The notes under the pieces are model-generated. The model searched no databases. It saw nothing but the letters and a program-made list of their open reading frames with translations, and was not told the DNA's origin. Below are positions 21,301 to 33,779 of a stretch of 64,000 bases of DNA, one piece after another; position 1 is the first letter of the stretch, and every line of letters begins with the position of its first letter. The translations under genes and the position numbers were made by a program. Source of the DNA: Sitta carolinensis (Eukaryota; Chordata; Aves; Passeriformes; Sittidae); NCBI GenBank assembly GCA_032173965.1, contig JAVUNC010000019.1, positions 15,368,234-15,432,233 of the forward strand. The letters are read 5' to 3'.

Positions 21301-24229
21301 AAAAACAAACAAAAAAAAACCACAAAAAAACCCCAAAAAAACCCTAATGGAAGGCTCTGTATGATTAGAAGCACAGGTTTTGTACTTGGAACCAATAAAA
21401 TGGCTTTGTGGCTCACTTGCCACAGCCTGTGACATTCTCTTACCCACTCACAAATTCTGTACAAAGAACAGATTTCTAAACCAAGGTTTGCTATCTTTGC
21501 AAATAAAGTAGTCATTGTCTCTAATTTCAAGCTTGTAAAGGGTGTGTCAGAGGTAGATTAAGGGGAAAAAGATAATCAGCATACTACTAAGTGCTCTGGA
21601 GTTGATCCTGTCAAGGAAATTGCCTTCACAACATTCTGAATTCAGTAAGGAAACAATAACTGTCATAAGGTCTCAGTTATTTTTTCTTCTAATACATTAC
21701 CAACTCAATACATGGTGTGCATTTATGCAAGAAGGTTATTTTTGAAAGTTATATATTACTTCCATTAAGCTTAATCAGTCATATGCAAAGCATGTCTGAA
21801 ATCTGATATGAAGAGTAAAAAAAAAAAAAACCTGCCAAATGCACCAAAAACCCAACACAGGCAAGGCAGCAGTCAGCAGCATGGGACAGAAATGAGCACA
21901 CAGCTGTCAGGATAACATTTTCAACTTGGCCTAATCCTAGGCATAACTTCAAAGCAGAGGGAGCAGAATCACAGGGTTTTTACCATACAGTGAAATACAG
22001 TAATTGCTTTAATGCAGGGTGAAAGAAAACTAACAGAAATTGAAGTTGACTAACACATCCTGAGAAAAATCCATGAGAGAAGGTGTTTGGCCCAGAGTAC
22101 TTCCTAAATGCTGCTGTATAAACTTCCACATGGACTGCAGTTTAGGCTGCAGCTTTGAAAGGAGCCTGAAGTTTGCAGTAGCCTGAGGACTCCACAAAAA
22201 TTGCTTCTTGGTGGGGAAGTCAAACAACCACAACAAAAAAACGTAACTTAAAACATCCCAAAAACCAAATGATTTTTTTTTTTTTTTTTAAAGAATGGTC
22301 CCAAGCACAAAACACTTCCAGGTGAAATTTTTGCAAGAATAGCAGTTCACACTTTCCTACCAATGAAATCCATAATTTCTGTGCCCACCCAGTGCTATTG
22401 ATTTCAACTAGACAGGACCATCAACTCCAAATCAAAAGAAAGAAAGTGGTGCAGAAAGAGAAGGTTTCCTGCCAGTGCCTCAAGAGGGACAGTGAGAAGA
22501 ACCTGTTTGATGAGGCTGATGTCATCCTCGGAGGGAGACGACAACAGACTTGTTGAATCAGAACCTGCAGTTGGAAGGGGAGGAGTCAGAAAAGGCTAAA
22601 AGTGGCTGTTCAGCCCAGGAAGATCCATGGCCATGCCTCGTGTGTGCCCCTTTGCAGAAGCCATGCTCATTTTCCCCATTCCTCTCATTTCAGAAACATC
22701 AGAAAAGTCCAACCCAGAATAATTTCATTCTAAAACACAGGGTGATAAATTGTCACACACACTACCAGAGGATAAAGGGAAGGAGATGAATTAAGGTTTG
22801 ATCCGTTTTGTGCATCAGTTTGTGGCTTGCTCAGCCACTTAAACAGTTAAAAGTTGCCTTCTAGATCATGAAGGTATTTAACAATCTAGCTGAGCTGAAA
22901 TGTAAAGCAACAGGAACTTCTTTCAGCGCAGGATAATGAGGACAAAAATATTCAGGTCTACTAGAGCCCATTCTTCATCACATAGTTTAGGCCATTTGTG
23001 AGGTTTGTAAATGTAACATTAAAGGGAATCAAAGTGCTGCAGTATATAATTAATCCATTTAAGTAGAATCATCATCAATATTTAAAAGCCTATGCAAAAT
23101 AAAGTAAGACGTGGTCCAAGGTTCTACTAGCACAATTAGAAAAACAGTTTTGGTGATAATTATTCCAAAATAATTAGTGAAATTTATGTAAATCATGCAT
23201 CTTTCCAGTATCCCAAAGGAACTAGAATATGTGATCTGGAAAACAGGAGGGGGTGGGGGGGAATAGAGTGAAGTTCTTCAAGCTTTTGTTGCTTTTGTCT
23301 TTTCAAAATTACAGCCAGCTCTGAACCTACTAAAGTCTACCTGTATCTTATGACCTTTTTCTTCTATTTTTTAATTTTTAAAACATAGCTTATGGTACTT
23401 ACGATGTAGCTTATCACTAGGTTTCATTTCAATATTTTGCTACAAAAAAAACCCTGCCTAATATTTGACTTCTCTAAGGAAAATGTCAGATTGCAAAAAG
23501 CTGTAATAAAGCAACAGTTACATTCTGACAATGAAAACAAAGTTAAAAGGCAAGAAAAACTAACATATTTGAGTCCTGAAACATTAATACTCAACATTCA
23601 GGCTTCAAATTGATTTTAACAAAACCCTAATTTGTTATGAAATCAAAGACCACTGCTGAAAAGAAGGTACCTGGGGCCTTGTTGTGCCATTTTTCCATGG
23701 GGCAGCCAGCAGGAAGAGTTTCCCTGTGGTGCAGGCATATCCCACACTGCTCCTGCTTTACTACAGGCAAAGAAACAAGGGCAGTCATGGTAGTACATGT
23801 CCACACCATTGTTTTTTCTTAGGGTAGTAACACTCATGAACAACTCAGTTTAAAAAAAAAAGAAGAATCAAAAAGGGATACCTAATGTCCTACAAAACAG
23901 AAGCAGCCCTGGTGTTTTGGTTTGGTATGGTTTGGGGTTTTTTCAGCTACACAAACAAGACTTCACTTGCAACTTTTGCCTCCAAGTTAGAGGAAGGCAA
24001 GCTGTTATTGCACTGTTTTTGCAAGAGCAGCCTGGAAGGAAGATTTTGACAATGAATTACAAGCTCCTGCAAGCAACTAGCACAGACTTGTAGGGGCTGA
24101 AGAGCCTGCAAAGCACTGAAGTCGACTTTAAAATGTGTCCAACTGGGTGAGTGTAACATGTTCTGCACATGATGGTGTTGCCTCACCTCTCTAATGAGCC
24201 TTTCTTTACATAGCCTGAAATTAGAAGCA
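18371..24229. other. Unique non-coding stretch
   Basis: No gene recognised. It holds A-rich simple tracts (18899-18913, 21296-21345 with AAAAC and AAAACCCC units, a T-run at 22270-22290, and a G-run near 23250). It also holds the hairpin patch at 20760-20885, listed separately. Open frames are all at or below about 125 codons and unrecognised. Confidence 0.5.
20760..20885. promoter_or_regulatory. Patch with a perfect 12-bp hairpin and CRE-like site
   Basis: At 20851-20877, CTTATTTGGCCA and TGGCCAAATAAG form an exact inverted repeat with a 3-nt spacer (AAG). Each arm holds CCAAATAAG, one base short of a CArG box (SRF/MADS site). About 60 bp upstream lie a second palindrome TTGGCCAA (near 20791) and TTACGTCA (near 20799), a CRE/C-EBP-ATF-like site. 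The cluster suggests regulatory DNA. This is inference; single motifs are common by chance, the hairpin less so. Confidence 0.35.
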
Positions 24230-24253
24230 GCTCCCACTGAGGTCAGTGGGAGC
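24230..24253. repeat. Palindrome, probable relic of an ancient amniote repeat
   Basis: GCTCCCACTGA and TCAGTGGGAGC form an 11-bp inverted repeat around GG. A similar TCCCATTGA...TCAATGGGA palindrome occurs in an old dispersed repeat found widely in bird, crocodile and turtle genomes. I recall the pattern but not the family name with certainty. Flanks are too decayed to set the element's borders. Confidence 0.4.
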
Positions 24254-25204
24254 CACATTACAGAAGAAACAGAGAATCTGGTTATGTATTTTAAAGTCGT
24301 GGGGGTGTTGTTTTCAAACACAGGCCCAAACTGTTCCTATAGGGCTAAATATTTGTATAACAACAGTTATGTATTCCTTTGTAAGGGAAAGTGGAACTTA
24401 ATAACCTCAGTATTGCAGTCAAACCAGGAATAATGCATTATGGTAAAATATGGACTGGACATCGTAGACTGCCTCTAAGAATATTGTTCCAAATATTTCT
24501 GTATCCTGCTGTCAAGTATACTATCCATACTTTATTTTAACTGTCTGTTTCAAAAAGTTATAGCCTAAAAAAAATTGGAGAAGACCATAAAAGGCAGTAA
24601 GAATAAAGTGTAGCCATCAACTTACTCTATCAGAGACATCAGAAATTGCCCCTTTTATGATAAAAGTAAGTCAGCTTAGTCAGATCGATCATCCATTTTA
24701 CTGCTCTTGGAATGTACAGTCCATGACACATCTTAAAATGGAGAAACATAAACCAAAGTTTGAAAAAAATACAGCAAAAAAAATACTGTGAGCTTACCAT
24801 TTTCACATTCCCTGCAAACTTTAAAAACTCTATTCAGGAACTTTAAAGAAAAGGAAGATCACAAATAATCAAAATGATGGGAAGACCTGAAGATATTTTC
24901 AAAGGCGTGACAGAGGCAAGAGCCCAGACGAAATCCCTGGCAATGACAGATTTCAGATGGTGTGGGACAATTCTTTGTTCCTGTCAGCTTGTGGAGGGCT
25001 TCTAATCTCTCCTAGCTGCAGATGCTCACGGTTTCTGATTTATCCCAACAACCATCAGACCGAGCCGTGCTCTGTGGGTATTTCCCTAGCCAGCAGTGCC
25101 TGCACCCCATTTCCCTGGCCAGCACAGGGAACCTGCTCCTTGTGCTCCCCATGGCTGCCTGAGAAATAAAGCAACGAGTTGATTTGTCATACTCTAAAGA
25201 TCCC
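24254..25204. other. Non-coding stretch with a possible LTR or 3' UTR-like end
   Basis: Mostly unique. At 24950-25185 the GC content rises and an AATAAA stands at 25165-25170 after a T/C-rich run, which resembles an LTR end or an mRNA 3' end. I cannot define borders or assign a family. A minus-strand exon-like island (24798-24840, 43 nt) is bounded by CTTCCTTTTCTTTAAAG and GTAAGC and reads FLNRVFKVCRECEN in one frame. It is weak evidence. Confidence 0.3.
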
Positions 25205-25520
25205 TCTTTAACCCTAAGATTACAGGCACTTCTTAATGATAAAGGAGATTAAAGCTATTATCCAAAACTTTGCAGTAAACAGGCGATGTTGTTATAAGGC
25301 TGCGCATTCCAGCAGGTAATATCTGGCAGAAGCAGAATTAAGGCTTTGATGAAAAATTTACTGAGGTTATGCTGGACAAGGAGCTTTCATTTTCTGTGAA
25401 GCACAACGGGAGGGCAGGATGTCGCACTGCCAACGCTGATAATGCCGTGCAGACAGAAAAACCATCAAGCTGCAACTCCTAATCAATAACTTCATCATAC
25501 AGGCACCAGTGGGTCATCCT
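25205..25520. other. Long conserved-looking non-coding element
   Basis: About 300 bp of unique sequence without simple repeats. It has scattered CpGs (GGCGATG, GCTGCGCATTCC, CACAACGGG, TGTCGCAC, CAACGCTG, TGCCGTGC) and TAAT-type cores (CTTAATGATAAAGG, CTAATCAATAA). Such CpG retention in AT-rich DNA suggests constraint. No open frame of note runs through it. It is a strong candidate enhancer-type conserved element in my reading, but alignment is needed. Confidence 0.35.
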
Positions 25521-28500
25521 TAGAATTTCATGCCCTTGCTTCCTGCTAATTCCACTGGTCAATTTAGATATGGAAATGTTGCCTGTATCAAGCAGGACTC
25601 ATGCTACCCTGCCATGAAGGGCTATTCCCAGCCGGGCACCATATTTCCAGAGCCTGGAAGAGAGGCGGCTTCGGGATGCAGAGCACATGTGGAAGGCTGA
25701 TTTCCCTGCACAGATGATGATGACAGGAAGGCACTGCCTGGTGGCAATGTGGCACATCTGTGTTTTGTGAACCCAAGACAGATGAGGTGAATTCACCCTC
25801 TGGTGGCAAGGATGCTTGTGGTTAACTTACCACCATCACCACAAGCACTTCCACCACGAACCCTTTCAGCCGTAACCGCTACCCAAAACCCCAAGAACTG
25901 CTCATACTTGCTATTTTTGCTACATTTTTTTTTTTCAGTGCTTCTGGTCACAGTTTGCTCACTAATTCTAGAGTAATATCAGCACGTAAAACAAGTAAGA
26001 GAACACATCTGCCCCTTTGCCTGGGCCACAATTCAATCACAAGCTATTTTGTACAGCCTACAAAGTACTCTCACTGAGGGTTTCAATAAAAAGAACTGTG
26101 GCTCCTGAGTCAGAGCTTAGGACTGAGAACAAGAAAGAAAAATCCTACAAACAATTTCTAAAGATAAACAAACCAAAGATAAATTGGGGAAAGCTGATTA
26201 ATCACTTCAAAGTATGCTGCTCCTTTTTTCTGCTGTTACTGAGCATATTTAAAGTGCTGCTTAAATAAGGACTTCTATGCTTTTGCTTTACCAATCTTTC
26301 TGTAAGGCAAAAAGAGAGACAAGTACATGTAAGCCCAAAAAGCCTGCTGGGATGAACGTTGGTTCAAAAACCACACTGGTCCAAGTTGAACCATTTTTAT
26401 CCAAAATGCTGCAATACATGCAGTCCATCTAGAGCAACTTTCTAACGCCTTGCTGTCAATGAGACGATATTTTAATGAGTTATTTTTCCTTCTATACTTT
26501 ACCTCGAGTCAAAATAAACATCTTAAGAAGCTCCAAGCTTTCACATGGACCATTTGAATCCGGGATTAGTATGTAACTCCCAGTGGTCTATTCCATGTCT
26601 AGGAAATACAAACAAGGATGCTATAATCTAATCTGTGCAGAGCAAACACTTCATTCCACTATTCTAATACTGCTAGAGTGATTTATGAGGCAGCTGAGTA
26701 ATTCTGAAAAATGTACTAAGAAAACAAAGACAAAATTAGGCAAAGTACAAACGTTGTTTATAGGAACACAAAGACCAGTAATGTCAAAGGATATCACAGG
26801 CATCTTATGTCACATATAAGCACATCTGTGAGGCAGGTAAAGTATGTTTTTATAGCTGTTCAAAAAAGAAAAAGATGAATCATCTTTTATAGCTCTATAT
26901 AAAATTACTTTTCTAGTGCCAATTAATAGAGAGAGGCCCCAGAACACCAGTCACAGGCTCTAACCATCAGGGAGAAATAAATTATATGACAACAAAACCC
27001 CTCAAACTTTAGTGAATATGGAAAATTCTGTTTTCTCTCGACAAGCAGCCACATCAATCACACATTCTATACACACATCAGCAAAGAGATGGCTCAGAGG
27101 AGCTAGAGAGGATCTGCTGTCCCCAAAGCATCAGGCAGGGAGACTGCAGTCCAAACCCCACGTGACTAAATACCCTGCAGAAGTTTATGGCCATTATTTG
27201 CAGGAAAAGACGTCCTGTTAATTTAGCTCATGTAATGCTGATATCATTCCTGCCAGTATGTATAAAACCCACCAGCAGTCCAAAAATGTTACCAGGGAAT
27301 GTTAGAGGCAGCAAAACCCACAGTGATCTGGCTGGAATAAGGGACTGCACTGGAGCATGGCTCTTTTCTTCCCCCAAAGTCTCAGGCAGTCTTTTCTTTC
27401 TACTTCAAACAAATTAAATCTACTGCAATTAATGATTATAGTTTTTCCTTCAATCAGCCCATACTCCTCTAGGAAATTAACTTAGCTATTAAAAGCCCAA
27501 AGGCTGGAAAGGAACCTAGTTAGATGAGTTTTACCTCCTCTGTATTGCCTGTGTAATCAAATGCAGTTTCCCCACCAGTTTAATTCTAATCAGTTTAATT
27601 ACTGAAAATTACAACAAAAAAATAAAAAACACCTTAATTCTTATCCTAGAACAAAGGAGGAAAGCTACACATGGTAGCAAAATAGAACTGGGTGACAACA
27701 CTTTGGTACTGCACATGGGGGAGAGGAAATAAGCAAAAATGAAATCAAATTCCAACATTCCTTAGACAATGGCTATCAGACTGAGGTGGAAATAGCAAAC
27801 TACAAGCCAAGAATAAAACTCAGCACAGACTACTTCTAAGATGTGAAGTTGTGAGGACAGTTTTTTACTTCAGTATTGCAGCACCTTGATTACACGGGAC
27901 TTGTGTGGATCCACTGAGTCTTAATCTGTATTTCCTACTCAGTCTTTTGGCCCTATATAAAAATCTTTTTATTGTAATATGAAAACGGTGAGATGAAAGG
28001 TATCTTAAGCAAGTCTTTTGGACACACATGGCACTATACAGATAAATTTAGAGAGAAAGTATGTTTCCTTCACTTGATTTCCAGAGCAAAAGTGTTTCTT
28101 ACTGTTATGAAACACACACACACACTGCTTAAAAAGAAATTATTTCATGGGATGTTGCTCTTACATCTTGCCACAAGAAAATCTCCATGCTCATCAGAGC
28201 AATGGAAGGCAATATAATGCCTTTATTTCTTCTGAAATACTCAAAACACAAACCAAATCCATTCTTACATTGTATCTATTTCCCATTTCTCCTCTTTGTC
28301 CATAATGGCTTTGCTGTCTACTTCACAATTCTAAGGACCTCAATCAAGACTACTTTAAATCTTCTCCATCCAGATGACTAATCCCAGTAATCTCATTTAA
28401 ACTGCTAGTTTACATTCAACTAATACAGCACAGCCATCCGATCTGTGCAAGGAAGGGGAAGGACCAGGCTAATGACTCTTACTACAAGACATTGCAATCC

Positions 28501-29660
28501 CTGGGCAAGCAGAACTGCCATAAATCAAGGATTGGTGCTAGTAAAACAGATAGTGGCATTTGAAAGTCTAAAAATACTGAAACATTTTTTTTGGGGTTTT
28601 TTTTGCTGAACTCACCAATCAGCCAGCCCTGCATTTTGTCATGTGCACTGCAAAAAAGAGAAATTCTGTCTCACCACAAAAAATGCAATCCTTCTCCAAA
28701 AAGGAAACTTGTTAAACCCAAGGCAAGTTTTTAACTAATTATGTGCACAATCTTTTAATAATGGAGATTGGGGGGAGCCAGAGGGTAGAGAGAATACCAC
28801 AGAAATATTCATAAGCATCCTGGAATATGCTCAGGAACACAGAGAGGTGAACTACACAGACCTCACCACCAGGCAAACCACGCATGTTCTAGAGAAATAC
28901 ATCATGTCTCATAGAAAGGCCACTTTGCTGCAAGACAACACACGTGCTTTTCACAAAGCCCCCTTCTGTGCCAAGCTGTCTGTAGCCATGAAGTCTTTAA
29001 ATTAAGAAGTCCCTTAGTTTGTAAAGAGCAGCAGAGAGCAGCAGTATCTCTGAGAGCAAACACAGCCCAAGCCTTTGTCTGAGTCCACAGGGCTCTCCTG
29101 GAGGGACTATCTAATCAAGGTCCAGATAGGAACTCCTAGGGTGGAGAAGCCTCATACTTATGCTAAATGCAAGTCACTTATTCACCACTTTTCTTCAAAA
29201 ATGCCTGGCCTTGAACATTTTAAAGGTTGTAAAGGGATCAAGCATATCTAAAAGAACAATAAATCTCGATCAAAGTTCAAAGCACGTTCTAGACTTAGAT
29301 AAGATGTCTGCGTACATCCTTACGCACTCCCAATTGTTTTATCCCAATCATTTCCGAGGGTATTTACAAAACCCTTCCCCAAGTTTTTCTTAGACTTTCT
29401 TCTCTTACAAGATGGGGAAAGCTGCAGAGAAATACCTTGAAATTCCTGAAGGTTCTGACTTTTGAAACACTCATTAAACCCGCAGTGAATAAAATGGGGA
29501 AAGAACTTCAATATTCCGGAAGCAGGGACCTACTAGCAGTAACTCCTTAGTAATTCATAGCTATTTTCTGCCCTGTTCACAATAAAATTTGATTTTCCTC
29601 TGCAAGATCAGCAGTTAGAAAACAGAGCAAGAAGAGAGGTACAGAGGAGTAACAAAAAGC
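25521..29660. other. Unique non-coding stretch
   Basis: No gene or named transposon. A (CA)n run of about seven units lies near 28112-28125 and a T/G-rich run near 28586-28605. Open frames stay under 90 codons. Confidence 0.55.
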
Positions 29661-29810
29661 AAACAAAAACAGGACACACACCAAAAAAAACCCCAAAAAC
29701 AAAGAAACAAACAAGCAAAAAAAAAAAAAAACCTGAAACCACACACACAAAAAATACCCCCAAAAAACAAACAAACAAACAAAAAAAAAAAAACCAAAAA
29801 ACCCCAGCCA
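29661..29810. repeat. A-rich AAAC/AAAACCCC simple-sequence tract
   Basis: About 150 bp of A runs broken by C, with a perfect (CAAA)n core near 29767-29782. The opposite strand gives three overlapping T/G-rich open frames (29577-29842, minus) that encode only Phe/Val/Leu/Cys-rich low-complexity sequence. I treat them as artefacts of the tract. Confidence 0.9.
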
Positions 29811-31321
29811 AGAAACAAGAAAGCACACAAAGGCAAGACCATAAAGTTAAATTTGCAAAAACTGTCTCCTTTTTTTCCCCAGAAGATACACCGACAAACT
29901 ATACTTTAAATTCACATTATGCCTTTTAAGCAGACCTTTACGAAGCTTTTCTAAAAAACTATGGTTACAAAAGCTGCAAGAGGTCCTACAAGAAACAGCA
30001 CAAAAATCACCTGTAGGTGTTAATAGGGCATAATCCCCCCACCTTCAGCACGGGGCCCTTTCCTGTACCAAACTGAAGAAGACTCCCCATGAACTGCATC
30101 TCACATGGCAGGATCAGACAGCTGCTAAAAAGCCAACTGCATGATGTGTTCCACCATTACCAGTTAAAAATTAATCTTTAAAAGAATAAAACTGTATTTG
30201 CTTGAGGCATCTAAGATCGTTCTTTAAAGTGAAGAAAAAGAAGCTGAACTGGAATTGAAACAGTCCACGTTAATCTACAGGATATTAACAACTACTCTAT
30301 CACTGCCATGCCACTGAAGCTGAGATTTGAAATGTATAATGTCTGGTGCACAAAACAGCTTTTCATAAGACAAATTCACCTGCTGGTGGGCCCAAGGTAT
30401 CCTTGAGGAGAACGACTGCACTTCACCTGCATTTCCTAGAGGATGTCCTTTTGGACATCTGAGTCCCTTTCGTGTAACCTACAACGCTCCCACGGGATCC
30501 AGCCAAAGCTCAGAGCTGCATGGAAAGCTCTCATGCCACAACTGCCACAAGGGTCACCACTGACTAAACAGCCAGGCTTAAAAAGATTAAATTCCCTAAT
30601 CTGAGAAATACCCCTGAGGCAGAACACCGGATAAGTCCTAAGCACAGTTTCAGAAAACAAATCTTGCAGCTCAGCAATTCCACTTTTTACGGTAAGGGAC
30701 GTTACAAAGCACCACAGTGAATTCACATTTAAATAGAACTTAGTCCTCTCTTGCATCCTCCAAAACATCCATCACTGTAACTCCAGCCATTTCATAATTT
30801 AAATGAATAATCTTCAGCGCCTAAGTACATCTTCAGTCTGTTTTGACAGACAAAATTAATACCTCTTGCAGTTACTGTTGGAAAGTACTGGAAGCCACAG
30901 TTAGGAGATGCTTTGACCTCCCCCCTCCAGCCAGTTATTCATGCTGTCAGCCAACTTGCACGGTTGCTGGGGAGCCAGCATCCTGGTCAGGAGCACCAGC
31001 CCAGCCCCACTGTGCCATCCTGGCCCAGGACTGCCCCCAACAGCACTTGGGGAATCCAGGCTTCCAGCTCTGGTTCCATAGCCATGGGAGCTTTTGTGGT
31101 TTTAGAACCAGAGTGTATCCTTGGAGCAAAGGATGTGTTTGAACAGCCTTTCCACAGACACATGTCCCAGTGCCCACAGTGAGCTCGATTTAACCTGCCA
31201 TAAGAGAGAACTGTGGGGCTATTACTGAGGAGAAAAAAGGTCTATGTGTCTTTATGTCACAGCTGGGGTATTTGGGTGTTTTGCTTATTTATTTGGGGGA
31301 GTTTGTGCTATTCCTGGGGCT
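29811..31321. other. Unique non-coding stretch
   Basis: No gene recognised. A 110-codon minus-strand frame at 30436-30768 and overlapping 99-, 89- and 76-codon frames at 30843-31182 lie in moderately GC-rich sequence. None shows a known domain or convincing exon borders. Confidence 0.5.
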
Positions 31322-31403
31322 GTCCTGTGCAAGGCCAGCAGTTGGACTTGGACAATCCTCGTGGGTCCCTTCCAGCTCAGAACAGTCTATCATTCTATGC
31401 ATT
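31322..31403 (+). mobile_element. Decayed CR1 LINE 3' tip
   Basis: About 80 bp matching the extreme 3' end of CR1 in sense orientation: GCAGTTGGACTTGGACAATC, then GTGGGTCCCTTCCAGCTCAG, and CTATCATTCTATGCATTCT, which resembles the terminal ATTCTATGATTCT repeat. It is short and diverged, and its 5' border is uncertain. Confidence 0.7.
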
Positions 31404-32794
31404 CTAGTTGCATTAGTTAATTTTAATCCATGCATAATTTCTGTCTTGGAACTTTTGACCTATACTGAGCCCTGAGATCTAGTGAAGGCGAAAAAGAAAA
31501 GACAACCCTGCAAAGGCTCAATTCTCTGCTTTCCCAAGTCTATCCAGCTCCCCAGTCACAAACTGCTTTTCTAGCCAGTAAAAGAAAATGAGTGCAGGAA
31601 GAGCAGCAATGTTTTGATACTGTTGCCATGGTGTAAAACTATTATTCCATACAGGAACTTTCACCACGCTTGTCACCAAGATCATATTCAACAGGTAAAG
31701 GCAGAGTACAGGCATGGGAGGCACCAGACCATGACAGCCAGCAGCCTTGAGCAGGGCTGATAAAGACCCAGCCAGCTGGAACTGAATCGTGCATTACTTC
31801 TTGAAGTAATTGATAAAATGGTAACATTTGTAATATTGGAAACTGGTAATATTAACAAAACCAGCTTTTACCAATTAGTTAACATTGCCTGGTAAATGCA
31901 TTAAGAATGCTTTATTAACATTGTTTATTTAATAATGGCCTACAACCATTTATGAATGGTACTGAATTCACATGTGAAAGAACTTGGTTAAAAGGGTGAC
32001 ATGTTCTACTTTAATGCACTTTAAAAAACTCACCAGAAGGAACGAAATATGTGAGAAAAGATGCAAGATGTTGTTTATTCATGGAATATCTTAAAGTCTG
32101 AAAACTATAACAAAACTTGCTGCATCCCAAGGAAATCTTTTCTAAAAACTATCGTCTTCCATTTTGTTGCACAAAAAATACTTTGAGAATTTACTCAGTT
32201 GCAGTTAAAAAAGCTGCAACTGTAAATTCTGTATGGTATCATCTATTTATTAAATTCATCAAACTGAAAAAATATTAATTTCTTTTGGTGAAAAAGAAAA
32301 CTATTATAACATACAGCATCTTTAAAAACTTGCAAGAACACATATTTTTATTCTGAAATTCCTTTCTTTTTCATTTTATTCTTTTTATAAATGGCTGTAT
32401 AGGTATCTCTAGAACATTGGGTTGAGATACTTTTATTACTATTCAACTGCCTAATGATTTTACTTTCCATGATTTACACTTGGAAGAATGTAATAGCAAA
32501 TAGATGTAATGACAAAAAATGTTTGCTAAACCGACCAACTGCAACTAATGCTGCTGAAACCACATTGGGCAGAAAGCAAATTGGGAATTGGTAAATGGCA
32601 GTGTTTGGGAGATTAGATTTCACAGGATGTTCACAAATAATAATTTACCATAATGTGCTGCTCTCCTTGGTTCCCCAGGTAGCCATCAGTCTTTCTAGAG
32701 AGCAAGCTGGATGTCGCCACTGAACTTCCCATGCTGTGGAGCAAACTCCCTCTTTCCACTGACTGTACAAGGGATGCAGTTTGCTTTAGCCCTG

Positions 32795-32820
32795 CATATT
32801 CATATTCATATTCATATTCA
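32795..32820. repeat. (CATATT)4 hexanucleotide repeat
   Basis: Four perfect CATATT units plus CA. Likely a variable short tandem repeat. Confidence 0.95.
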
Positions 32821-32986
32821 GGGCTGGAAACCTGCACTCTGGAGAAGATTAAGAGACAGCTGGGAGCAATTTTCCAAGTCTTGAAGCATAAGAGGCCCCA
32901 GTGGTTTGGGAGCAGATCAACATGTTCACTTTGGTACGACACAGTCAAACGACACAGCAGGGAAGCCCAGGCTTTCACCCACAGTA

Positions 32987-33003
32987 ACACACACACACAC
33001 ACA
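32987..33003. repeat. (CA)n dinucleotide repeat
   Basis: About eight perfect AC/CA units followed by TCCAGG. Confidence 0.95.
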
Positions 33004-33377
33004 TCCAGGGTTAGAACTGCAGTGAGTCCTTGGCAGAAGCACACAGCAGGGAGGATTCCAGAACTCAGCAGAACCTGTCACAAGTGGAAATGCATCAGGG
33101 ACCGACTCGGACCAGGTCTGCCCCCACTAACACAAGTTAAAGTCAGCTCGCATGAACATAAAGGTAGCAGCTGTACTTTCACATTGCTCCTGACATCCTT
33201 CTGTCCTGAGACTCCTGCCAGGGATTGTCTTCTACAACCACTTCACCCTTCCATGACTGCAGTTAGGTTTAAATAAAGACAGTTGCCAAAAAATCCACAA
33301 CCTGTAGTATTTAACTGAAAGCAACACTTTGGGAACTGATACTTCTGAGCAAAGAAATAATCTTGAACCCACATGAG

Positions 33378-33422
33378 GCATTGTTATCAGGGGCAATAAA
33401 CAAACATTGTTATCAGGGGCAA
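33378..33422. repeat. Tandem duplication, 26-bp period
   Basis: The 18-bp block CATTGTTATCAGGGGCAA occurs at 33379-33396 and 33405-33422 with TAAACAAA between. It is an almost perfect tandem duplication, so it is probably recent. Confidence 0.9.
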
Positions 33423-33779
33423 AGTATTTGTTCAAGATTTTCTACCAGAGACAAAGATGATTTCTCCACAATTTTCTTTCATCTTGTCTCAGCTCTCATG
33501 TCTCTGATATCTCACTCATGGTTTCCCTCCCCCTCGACCTAATCCCTACATTTCTCCCCCTTCCAAGGCTGTACATATGACATTGTCTACAGGTACTTCT
33601 CCTTTCTTTGGCTCCTCTCTCAGCTGCTTGCGACCTCCCCAGGTTTGTGTTTCCCAACCAGTTCATTCTTCCACACCCCTGTGGGCCCCCCTTGCTGCTC
33701 TCCTGAGCTCCTCTGCCCATTTGCCATCCAGCTTTCCACTGTGGTTTGACATGTTGCCTTTCAGTTCCAGGGCACGCGG

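Noticed and set aside
23947..24321. 124-codon minus frame
   Set aside because: No known domain and no splice borders; it crosses the palindromic repeat relic at 24230.
25832..25920. Minus-strand coding-like stretch ending at a GTAAGTTAAC donor
   Set aside because: The upstream side is an A-rich run on that strand, with no pyrimidine tract or acceptor.
29577..29842. Three overlapping Phe/Cys/Val-rich minus frames that could look like membrane proteins
   Set aside because: They are translations of an A-rich simple-sequence tract read on the opposite strand.
32731..33276. 181-codon open frame
   Set aside because: It crosses a CATATT repeat and a CA repeat, which supply its Tyr-Ser and Thr-His runs. 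No recognisable domain.
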